The notes under the pieces are model-generated. The model was not told the DNA's origin, made no database searches, and was given only the letters and a program-made list of their open reading frames with translations. A stretch of 5,711 bases of DNA from Planctomycetaceae bacterium (GTDB lineage: Bacteria > Planctomycetota > Planctomycetia > Pirellulales > Thermoguttaceae), in assembly GCA_031287585.1 (NCBI GenBank), contig JAITST010000091.1:1-5711 (forward strand), written 5' to 3'. The position numbers and the translations under genes are program-made. Shown here one piece after another: positions 1 through 5,476 of the stretch. Position 1 is the first letter of the stretch; the number at the start of each line of letters is the position of its first letter.

Positions 1-780
1 GCGGTTGTGCGGGGCAACGTAAACCGCATGCGGCTGCGTGCCGGTTTCACGCGAGAACTGCTCTGTCCATTGCGGCAAGTCAGACGCATCTTGTTCGATG
101 TCAACCATATTCCACATGAGAATCGTTTGCTTGCCGGCAGCCGTCGCGTCGCGGAAGAAACGCCGAACTGCCGCATCGTTATACTTTTGCGGCGTGACAA
201 CGGCGAACAAAATATCCGCTGCCTGACGAATCGCGGACGCGCGTTCCCAGTTGACTTCGGCATCGGAATCAATGTCCGGCGTATCAAGTAACATCAGACG
301 TTCCGGCACGTTAGAACCAACACGCCAGAACAGAAGGTTCGTGTCGCTAGATTCAAGCGGCTGTTCCGCACCGCTCCACTGAACAGGTGTAAAATCTTTG
401 AAGTAACGCCGAATCAAGTCTTCGGGCGATTGTTGCTTTTGCGTACCGTCGCCGGATTTTCGTGGTAAAGGTAAAATGCAAACCGGATGTTTAGTCCCCG
501 CCGCGCGAGCGTCAACACTGCTAGCGTTCTCACCGGCGAGTTGGTTGAACAACAAAGATTTTCCGGTATTAGTACCGCCAACAACCGCGACAACCATCAA
601 AGACTCTTCGGAAATTTGAGGTAACAATTTCTGTTTCAACAAAGTAAACCAAACATCACCTCGCGGCTCCCGAATCCCAATTTCACCAGCAACATTAACC
701 AAACGCCCAACAGCCGAATCGAGCGCAAAAACCAGACGCTTGGTTTGTTCTAGCGAAAAAGGGAAAGATGTTTGGCTCAT
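1..780 (-). CDS. P-loop GTPase domain protein, 5' part only (runs off the left edge)
   Basis: The first 260 codons are open from ATG at 780 to the window edge, with no stop seen, so the C-terminal part is missing. The Walker A/G1 loop is GGTNTGKS (residues 68-75), preceded by the beta strand LMVVAVV. A switch I threonine may be T96 in AAGTKHP. G3 is DTPDID (166-171), with Asp where most GTPases have Gly. The G4-like motif is WNMVD (223-227), with Met in place of the usual Lys of NKxD. The first ~60 residues look helical and contain no signal peptide, so the protein is probably cytoplasmic. DTPDIDSD and QKYNDAAV recall a planctomycete family of dynamin/Era-like GTPases of unknown role; this is from memory, not a search. 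ATG 780 is the first usable start after an in-frame TGA about 60 bases upstream. No Shine-Dalgarno precedes it. It is transcribed divergently from aroF. The GTPase fold is fairly sure; the cellular role is unknown. Confidence 0.87.
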   Translation of the reverse strand, partial: MSQTSFPFSLEQTKRLVFALDSAVGRLVNVAGEIGIREPRGDVWFTLLKQKLLPQISEESLMVVAVVGGTNTGKSLLFNQLAGENASSVDARAAGTKHPVCILPLPRKSGDGTQKQQSPEDLIRRYFKDFTPVQWSGAEQPLESSDTNLLFWRVGSNVPERLMLLDTPDIDSDAEVNWERASAIRQAADILFAVVTPQKYNDAAVRRFFRDATAAGKQTILMWNMVDIEQDASDLPQWTEQFSRETGTQPHAVYVAPHNR

Positions 781-872
781 TGGAAGTAGTGGAAGTTTTG
801 GTTTGAAAACGGATGTAAAAACGACGGCACGTCATTGTAACAGAACGCAGCAGAATGTACAAGTAGAGACAC
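777..872 (-). CDS. candidate 31-codon leader ORF coupled to the GTPase start
   Basis: A GTG at 872 lies 7 bases after a perfect AGGAGG and opens 31 codons that end in TGA (779-777). This stop overlaps the GTPase ATG (780-778) as ATGA, the usual arrangement for translational coupling. The predicted peptide is rich in aromatic residues and His (5 Phe, 2 Tyr, 3 His) and has no recognisable domain. Codon pattern is not strongly coding-like, since many codons begin with C or T. It could therefore be a leader that delivers ribosomes to a start lacking its own Shine-Dalgarno, rather than a functional protein. Chance is a real alternative, because one AGGAGG is expected every few kilobases. Confidence 0.3.
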   Translation of the reverse strand: MSLLVHSAAFCYNDVPSFLHPFSNQNFHYFQ

Positions 873-879
873 AGTTTAA

Positions 880-885
880 CCTCCT
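880..885 (-). promoter_or_regulatory. perfect Shine-Dalgarno AGGAGG
   Basis: AGGAGG on the minus strand (CCTCCT on plus) sits 7 bases before the GTG at 872, which is optimal spacing. It is the only strong ribosome-binding site found at a plausible start in this window, where the five confident genes have none. It is about 100 bases from the GTPase ATG, too far to serve that start directly. Confidence 0.35.
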
Positions 886-917
886 GTTTACTATTGGATA
901 TTTCTAAAAGCCACAAT

Positions 918-1038
918 TTTAACCGCAGAGAAGAGAAACGCAGAGATTTTATTTTGAAAATCTTTTGTAATGATTTATAATAGAATAAGTTACAAAAAAA
1001 TATTCCTCCGCGACTCTTTGTATCCTCCGCGTTAAAAA
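918..1038. repeat. imperfect inverted repeat with CGCAGAG-type arms
   Basis: The left arm (918-950) begins TTTAACCGCAGAG and contains a second CGCAGAG. The right arm (1006-1038) holds CTCCGCG twice and ends CTCCGCGTTAAAAA, which is close to the reverse complement of the left arm (CTCTGCGGTTAAA). The arms differ by a C/T change in the repeated word, a one-base gap and a different spacing of the two words. About 55 bases of AT-rich DNA lie between them. From memory, repeats of this sort are scattered between genes in many environmental bacteria, including planctomycetes. The differences between the arms suggest an old, decaying copy. It could form a long, weak cruciform or RNA hairpin. No transposase is nearby. 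Confidence 0.5.
954..981 (+). promoter_or_regulatory. possible sigma-70-like promoter
   Basis: TTGAAA (954-959) and TATAAT (976-981) are 16 bases apart, a good match to the housekeeping consensus. They lie in the AT-rich centre of the inverted repeat and would give a leader of over 400 bases to aroF. The local AT richness makes a chance match likely. Confidence 0.2.
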
Positions 1039-1139
1039 AGAGTTTTTAGGGATTCCCGACATATAAAAAAGCATAAAACACACCATATTTTTTACCTATA
1101 CGCTGTATTTTATCTAATCTTAACGTCTTCGAGTTGAAT

Positions 1140-1295
1140 TTACGCATAACTATCTTTAGTGAACACTTCCAAATTGTAAATACTGTAATTCTCAAAATCA
1201 GTTTCGAATGAAAATTCTCTGATTTCGATTTCAGTCGGTTTTTCATTGAAAAATCGATACCCCCAATACACAATTTTCTTTGGTTTTGTCGTCAC
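1140..1295 (-). pseudogene. possible small ORF or gene remnant, unrecognised
   Basis: A GTG at 1295 opens 51 codons ending at TAA (1142-1140), within a frame open since 1340. The product has the texture of a real protein: a YWGYRFFNEK segment, then an alternating EIEIREFSFE stretch typical of a beta strand, then NYSIYNLEVF. Most codons start with A or G, as in genuine coding DNA. After the stop the same frame reads IQLEDVKIR before another stop, as if a longer gene had been interrupted. Against a functional gene: there is no ATG, no ribosome-binding site and no family I recognise. A competing 75-codon Lys-rich frame (1046-1273) covers the same strand. It may be a fossil of a lost gene or a chance ORF. 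Confidence 0.2.
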
Positions 1296-1325
1296 AGTGG
1301 TACTGGTGAAACAGCAGTTTGCGGT

Positions 1326-1331
1326 TATAAT
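1326..1331 (+). promoter_or_regulatory. putative -10 box (TATAAT) for aroF
   Basis: A perfect TATAAT lies 83 bases before the aroF ATG in sequence less AT-rich than the rest of the spacer. Transcription would begin near 1338 and leave a leader of about 77 bases. The -35 region is poor: at 16-18 bases spacing only weak matches such as TGGTGA occur, and there is no extended -10 TG. An activator or a different promoter remains possible. Confidence 0.33.
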
Positions 1332-1414
1332 GGTACTACTTTATTCTTGCTACGGGCGTTTTGTGTTCGTCCTTGCATTGCATATCATTGTCACAACCAT
1401 CACTTAACAACACT

Positions 1415-2233
1415 ATGGGACACCTCAAACTTGCACCGCGTCAATATGCGAATCATCAAACAGTAATAACAGTAGGCAACGCTAGGTTAGGGGCGGAGTT
1501 TGTTGTTATGGCTGGTCCGTGCGCGGTGGAGAGCCGCGAGCAGATGTTTGAGACGGCGAAAATGGTTTGCGATTCCGGTGCGAAAGTTTTGAGGGGCGGC
1601 GCGTTCAAGCCGCGAACGAATCCGTATTCGTTTCAAGGGCTTGGTTACGAAGGACTCGAAATTTTGAGGGAAGCCGGTAAACACTTTGAGCGTCCGATAG
1701 TTACAGAGGTGATGGATCCGCGTGATGTTGGTAAGATGACGGATTACGCCGACATTCTGCAAATCGGAGCGCGTAATATGCAAAATTATTCGTTGCTCAA
1801 AGAGGTGGGAACGGTGACAACGCCGGTGATGTTGAAACGCGGATTATGTGCGACAGTTGACGAGTGGCTATCGTGCGCGGAATACATTCTGGCGGCAGGA
1901 AACCCGAATGTACTATTGTGCGAACGCGGAATCCGAACTTATGAAACCGCGACAAGAAACACGTTAGACCTAAGCGCGGTAGCGTTGGCAAAAACAATAA
2001 CGCACCTGCCGATAATAGTTGACCCGTCGCACGCGGTAGGAGTACGCGAATTGATAGAGCCGTTAAGCATGGCAGCGTTGGCGGCGGGTGCGGACGGAAT
2101 AATAGTTGAGGTACACTGCAATCCGGCAGTTGCCCTCTGCGACAGAGAACAAGCACTAACCGGAGACGATTTCGCAAGAATGATGCGGAGATTAAATCAC
2201 CTGAACAACGCAATGCAAAGTTTACCGGAGTGA
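1415..2233 (+). CDS. aroF: 3-deoxy-7-phosphoheptulonate (DAHP) synthase, type I-beta core
   Basis: This cytoplasmic enzyme condenses phosphoenolpyruvate and erythrose 4-phosphate into DAHP, the first step of the shikimate pathway. Its 272 residues carry the family motifs: GPCAVES (34-40), LRGGAFKPRT (59-68), the SFQG loop (72-75), QIGARN (116-121), MLKRG (139-143), CERGIRT (169-175), DPSHAVG (203-209) and VEVHCNP (231-237). Expected metal ligands are C36, H206, E232 and D243. Their spacing equals that of the Thermotoga maritima enzyme as I recall it (C102, H272, E298, D309), offset by 66. The protein is therefore the catalytic barrel without the ~65-residue N-terminal ferredoxin-like regulatory domain and without a fused chorismate mutase. 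ATG 1415 was chosen because the sequence from there matches the end of the regulatory-domain linker; an in-frame TTG at 1361 would add 18 poorly conserved residues. No Shine-Dalgarno is present. It appears monocistronic. Confidence 0.95.
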   Translation: MGHLKLAPRQYANHQTVITVGNARLGAEFVVMAGPCAVESREQMFETAKMVCDSGAKVLRGGAFKPRTNPYSFQGLGYEGLEILREAGKHFERPIVTEVMDPRDVGKMTDYADILQIGARNMQNYSLLKEVGTVTTPVMLKRGLCATVDEWLSCAEYILAAGNPNVLLCERGIRTYETATRNTLDLSAVALAKTITHLPIIVDPSHAVGVRELIEPLSMAALAAGADGIIVEVHCNPAVALCDREQALTGDDFARMMRRLNHLNNAMQSLPE

Positions 2234-2365
2234 TTCCTTTGACAGTAGTTTTTCACGCGTCGAAGTAATAGGGTAATGGAGAGCGTTGGAGTTGCGCGGT
2301 GTCGATTTAATTTTATGTAAATACAACTACGTCACTACTATACCACGAAACTGACTATCACAGCC

Positions 2366-4060
2366 ATGTTACTAATCCGCCCTCTAATCGTCTTCTTTAC
2401 CATCATCAACTTCGCCGTTGCCGCACAAACTTCGCCGTCCGAACTTGTCGAACTTGGCATCGTGAAGTATAAAAGCGGCGACTACGATAGCGCGGTTACG
2501 TTGTTCAAGGAAGCACTGGTATTATTGCCCGACGACCAACTTGTCGCGTACAATCTCGGTTGCGCTTATGTTATGCAAGACAATTTCGATAACGCCGCCG
2601 AACAACTTCGTCTTGCCGCCGCCGGGCGTGATACGAAAATCGCCGCACTCGCCCGCGGTCTGTCGGCGGAAATCCGTATCCGTCACGCTCGCAGTTTACT
2701 CGCGTCACCGCCCGAAGCAACCGCTCCTGATGTTCGCGAAAAAGTTATGCGGTTAATCGACGATGCCGAAAGTTGGTACACCGAAATCATCGAACTCGCC
2801 CCCAACAACGACTCCGCACGCGGAAACCTCGAACGTCTCCGAACGTGGCGGGTACAAACCCGTAATGATTGGCGGCGAGTTGACCGTTCATCACTCCGCC
2901 GCAGCGACAGTGCAAAATATCTTGACGAAGTATGCCGTGAACTTAGCGAGAGCCGCAACGATACACGTAACTCAATCACGCAACCAGATTCGCCAAAAAA
3001 ATTTCAGTTGCTATACCAAAACTCAAAAAACGTAACCGAGTTAGCGGACGAACTACAATCGTTCGCTATCGAGCAGCCGCAAACGAAATCGCCGGACGCA
3101 ACGAACCCGTTTTACATTCCAGACGTTGACGACAATGAACGCAAAAGCGTCCGTGAAAAGGCGGGTGAACTCGCCGCCAATCTCGAAACCGCCGTCAAGC
3201 CGCTAAAACTTTTTCAGCCCGAAAATGCCGTTCAAACTCTAACTAATTCACTCGTCACCGCGAATAACTTACAAGCAACAATCAGTTCGTATGAGCCGTT
3301 ACTCCGTAATACAATCGAACGTCAAACAACGTTATTAAAAGACAATAACACAAACAACCCAACAACCGCCGACACACCTTCAAGCGAAGAACAAAGTTTT
3401 GAACAACAACTAACATCGCGGCTAATTCCTCCGTTACTCTCGAAGTCACGTACGTTTTTGCGTCAGTGGAAACCAGATGAACAGCAGCCAAACGATTCGC
3501 AAACAAACCACGACACGGCAAATCCATTGTCGGAGAAAAATCGTCGTCTAGCCGAATCAATGTTGTTACTGCAAAAAAACGCGACCGAGTTAGAATACTG
3601 TATGAGTAACGCGGTCAACGAATTGGCAGCGTCAAACTCCACGGCAGCCGCGCCGCATCAACAACGTGCGTTACAGTTGTTGCAAGAAATCCTGCAACCG
3701 CTCAACGAGCAAAACGAATCAGGCAATAGCGGCAGCCAAAACGACCGAGACAACAAAGACGAAGACGACAGCAAGAATAATGGTGATAAAAAAAGTCAGG
3801 AAGAAAGCAAAAAAGAAGAGCAATCCGACAAAGAAAAACAAAATGAACAAGAATCTGAACAGAAAAACAAACAACAAAATCAATCGAATCAAAATCAAAA
3901 CGAACCGCCACAAAACTCGCCCGGTGAACAACAATCAAAAGAACAAGCCGCCGAAAGAATGATACGCCAAATGCAACGCCGTCAACAAGAAGCCGATGAA
4001 GGACGCGAAAAAATAAAATCGCTGCTGCGAATACTAACACCGGTAGAAAAAGATTGGTAA
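2366..4060 (+). CDS. exported TPR protein with charged disordered C-terminal tail, BatC-like
   Basis: The 564-residue product starts with a probable signal peptide: R5, a hydrophobic run 6-19, then AVA-A around 17-20. It is therefore likely periplasmic or membrane-associated. Two TPR units follow (about 26-59 and 60-93) and a third TPR-like unit lies at about 133-160 (YTEIIELAP, then NLERLR). The middle (160-445) is helical with no named domain. Residues 447-524 are low-complexity, dominated by Asn, Gln, Glu, Lys, Asp and Ser. A short helix follows (528-555, AAERMIRQMQRRQQEADEG) and the chain ends TPVEKDW. TPRs, then an E/K/Q/N-rich tail, then a methionine-containing helix and a final KDW recalls BatC-like proteins of Bat (Bacteroides aerotolerance) loci, which act with von Willebrand-domain partners. 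This match is from memory. No batA, batB, batD or moxR lies in the window. ATG 2366 has no Shine-Dalgarno. The gap to the next gene is 43 bases, suggesting co-transcription. Confidence 0.88.
   Translation: MLLIRPLIVFFTIINFAVAAQTSPSELVELGIVKYKSGDYDSAVTLFKEALVLLPDDQLVAYNLGCAYVMQDNFDNAAEQLRLAAAGRDTKIAALARGLSAEIRIRHARSLLASPPEATAPDVREKVMRLIDDAESWYTEIIELAPNNDSARGNLERLRTWRVQTRNDWRRVDRSSLRRSDSAKYLDEVCRELSESRNDTRNSITQPDSPKKFQLLYQNSKNVTELADELQSFAIEQPQTKSPDATNPFYIPDVDDNERKSVREKAGELAANLETAVKPLKLFQPENAVQTLTNSLVTANNLQATISSYEPLLRNTIERQTTLLKDNNTNNPTTADTPSSEEQSFEQQLTSRLIPPLLSKSRTFLRQWKPDEQQPNDSQTNHDTANPLSEKNRRLAESMLLLQKNATELEYCMSNAVNELAASNSTAAAPHQQRALQLLQEILQPLNEQNESGNSGSQNDRDNKDEDDSKNNGDKKSQEESKKEEQSDKEKQNEQESEQKNKQQNQSNQNQNEPPQNSPGEQQSKEQAAERMIRQMQRRQQEADEGREKIKSLLRILTPVEKDW
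3704..3937 (+). other. segment encoding the low-complexity N/Q/E/K/D tail
   Basis: This A-rich stretch encodes residues 447-524 of the TPR protein, almost entirely polar or charged and predicted to be disordered. It is not an exact tandem repeat, though words such as KSQEESKKEEQS and NQSNQNQNE recur loosely. The A-richness leaves long open frames on both strands here; these are by-products of the composition, not genes. The tail may be a flexible linker that presents the terminal KDW helix. Confidence 0.6.
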
Positions 4061-4103
4061 CATTTTTTTCTTTGAGCACTTATCTAAAAACCAACAACCC
4101 AAA

Positions 4104-5237
4104 ATGAATATCCTCCACCTAACAGCGTCTCCATTTTTCGGCGGTCCCGAACGTGTTATCCTTGATATTATTAAAACGCAGCGTGACCCGTCGTATAGTA
4201 TCACAAGTTATGTTGCAACGTTCAACGAAAACGGTAATTGTGAACCGTTTCTCGAACAACTGCGCCGCGTTGGTTTTGACGGAATCCGGCTCCGTAACGA
4301 CATGCCGCACTTGGTCGCCGCCGCTCGCGAACTCCGCTTGATAATTCGTGAGTGTAACATCGACATCGTTTGTGCTCACGGACACAAATCACGTATCGTC
4401 GGTTGGTACGCGTCACGCCGCGCCGGTATTCCAATCATCGGTGTCTCGCACGGCTGGACGTGGCAAGATTGGAAAACGTCAATCTACGAACGAATCGACC
4501 AATGGTTTCACCGCCGAATGAACGCGGTTGTCTGCGTATCGCAAGGTCAGGCGGACAAGGTAATCAAAACAGGAACACCGTCAAGCCGCGTAGTAGTTAT
4601 CCACAACGCCATCGACACAAAACGCTTCGACAACCAGCCCGACCCAAGTTACATGCGGCAATTGGAATCATATTTTAGCGAACCGCCGAAGTTGATAGTA
4701 GGAGCAGCCGGACGATTAAGCCCCGAAAAAGGATATGACGTTTTAATCAAAGCAACAGTCCTAATCAAACAACGCCGTCCCGAATTGGACTTCGGGGTAG
4801 TTCTCTTTGGTGAAGGTTTTCTGCGAACAAAGTTGCAAGAGCAAATTGATAACAACAAAATCGCGGACACTTTCAAGATGGTTGGTTTCACATCAGAACT
4901 AGACAAGTTTATGCCGCACTTCGACATCTTCGCGCAATCGTCGCACACCGAAGGCTTTCCGACAGTAAACATAGAAGCAATGGCTGCCAAAGTACCGGTG
5001 GCGGCAACGGCAGTAGGCGGAGTGCCGGAGCAAATCATATCGGGCGAAACAGGAATACTAACGGAACCAAACAATGCGGAAGCCCTATCAATCGCGATTG
5101 AAAAATTGCTAACAGAACCGGAAACAAGACAAAAATACGCAGCACAAGCACTAATAAAAGCAACAACAGAATTTACCTGTCAAAATATGGCGGGACAATA
5201 TAAAACACTATTTGAGCAACAAATAAAAATACAATGA
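4104..5237 (+). CDS. glycosyltransferase family 4 (GT-B fold)
   Basis: The 377-residue product has the layout of a retaining GT4 enzyme that transfers sugar from a nucleotide-sugar donor. The N-terminal acceptor domain starts MNILHLTASPFFGGPERV, with the glycine-rich GGPE loop at 13-16, and includes CAHGHKSR (90-97) and GVSHGWTW (113-120). The interdomain region has VVCVSQGQ (142-149) and HNAIDTKRF (168-176). The C-terminal donor domain has GRLSPEKG (203-210), with R204 and K209 expected to bind the donor diphosphate, VLFGEG (233-238), and the EX7E motif with E283 and E291 in HTEGFPTVNIEA. There is no signal peptide or membrane helix, so it probably works at the cytoplasmic face of the membrane on a lipid-linked or polysaccharide acceptor. 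Donor and acceptor cannot be read from the sequence. It starts 43 bases after the TPR gene without a Shine-Dalgarno, and its stop overlaps the next start as ATGA. Codon use becomes markedly richer in A-ending codons toward the 3' end. Confidence 0.94.
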   Translation: MNILHLTASPFFGGPERVILDIIKTQRDPSYSITSYVATFNENGNCEPFLEQLRRVGFDGIRLRNDMPHLVAAARELRLIIRECNIDIVCAHGHKSRIVGWYASRRAGIPIIGVSHGWTWQDWKTSIYERIDQWFHRRMNAVVCVSQGQADKVIKTGTPSSRVVVIHNAIDTKRFDNQPDPSYMRQLESYFSEPPKLIVGAAGRLSPEKGYDVLIKATVLIKQRRPELDFGVVLFGEGFLRTKLQEQIDNNKIADTFKMVGFTSELDKFMPHFDIFAQSSHTEGFPTVNIEAMAAKVPVAATAVGGVPEQIISGETGILTEPNNAEALSIAIEKLLTEPETRQKYAAQALIKATTEFTCQNMAGQYKTLFEQQIKIQ

Positions 5238-5476
5238 CCAACTACAACACAGACGACGGCTTCGACGAATACGAAGAAGAACCCGATTACCAAACGATAA
5301 TATGCCCTGAATGCGGCAAAGAACTATACGAAGATACAGACCTTTGCCCCAACTGCGGTATGTTCATAATTCAAACAGAATCCAAACAAAACTTGCCCCT
5401 ATACCAACTATCACCAATCTGGTACGTGCTAGCCATGCTGGGAATTATCGCAACAATAATAGCATTGCTCCTGTAA
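5234..5476 (+). CDS. small zinc-ribbon protein with C-terminal membrane anchor
   Basis: The 80-residue product has three parts. An acidic N-terminus (7-18, mostly D and E) comes first. A compact zinc ribbon follows, CPECG (24-28) and CPNCG (38-42), giving four cysteines in a CxxC-x10-CxxC arrangement. The chain ends in a hydrophobic segment (about 61-80, PIWYVLAMLGIIATIIALLL) that reaches the last residue, so it is probably tail-anchored with the ribbon in the cytoplasm. Small proteins of this design (CPxCG, a DTDLCPNCG-like second half, one terminal helix) are, from memory, frequent in planctomycetes and have no assigned role. ATG 5234 overlaps the glycosyltransferase stop by 4 bases, which implies translational coupling and explains the missing ribosome-binding site. 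The zinc ribbon might mediate protein or nucleic-acid contacts; no enzymatic residues are evident. It appears to be the last gene of the cluster. Confidence 0.87.
   Translation: MTNYNTDDGFDEYEEEPDYQTIICPECGKELYEDTDLCPNCGMFIIQTESKQNLPLYQLSPIWYVLAMLGIIATIIALLL

Larger units (their letters stand above)
781..1414. other. divergent intergenic region between the GTPase gene and aroF
   Basis: These 634 bases separate two divergent genes and are AT-rich, especially 900-1290. They contain the possible GTPase leader ORF and its AGGAGG, an imperfect inverted repeat (918-1038), a short minus-strand stretch with coding character (1140-1295), and two TATAAT boxes facing aroF (976 and 1326). I see no tRNA, no known riboswitch and no strong intrinsic terminator. 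Promoters for both flanking genes must lie here. Confidence 0.6.

Noticed and set aside
7..291. Plus-strand open frames over the left edge
   Set aside because: They lie opposite the GTPase frame, whose P-loop and G motifs are clear; the plus-strand products have no recognisable features.
695..916. 73-codon minus-strand frame overlapping the GTPase start
   Set aside because: It runs out of frame through the first GTPase codons and its product looks random.
1046..1273. 75-codon Lys-rich minus-strand frame in the spacer
   Set aside because: It overlaps a more protein-like frame on the same strand, its 3' end touches the repeat, and it has no ribosome-binding site or family resemblance.
1797..2213. 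138-codon minus-strand frame inside aroF
   Set aside because: It is antisense to strongly conserved DAHP synthase motifs, and its Leu/Pro/Arg-rich product is typical of a shadow frame.
2239..2244. TTGACA after aroF as a -35 box for the TPR gene
   Set aside because: No acceptable -10 hexamer occurs 15-19 bases downstream; the nearest A/T-rich word is about 21 bases away.
3666..4079. Long frames on both strands across the low-complexity tail (98 and 125 codons)
   Set aside because: They come from the A-rich composition of the tail-coding segment; one is a Lys/Asn/Thr run and the other a Phe/Leu/Val run with no true domain.
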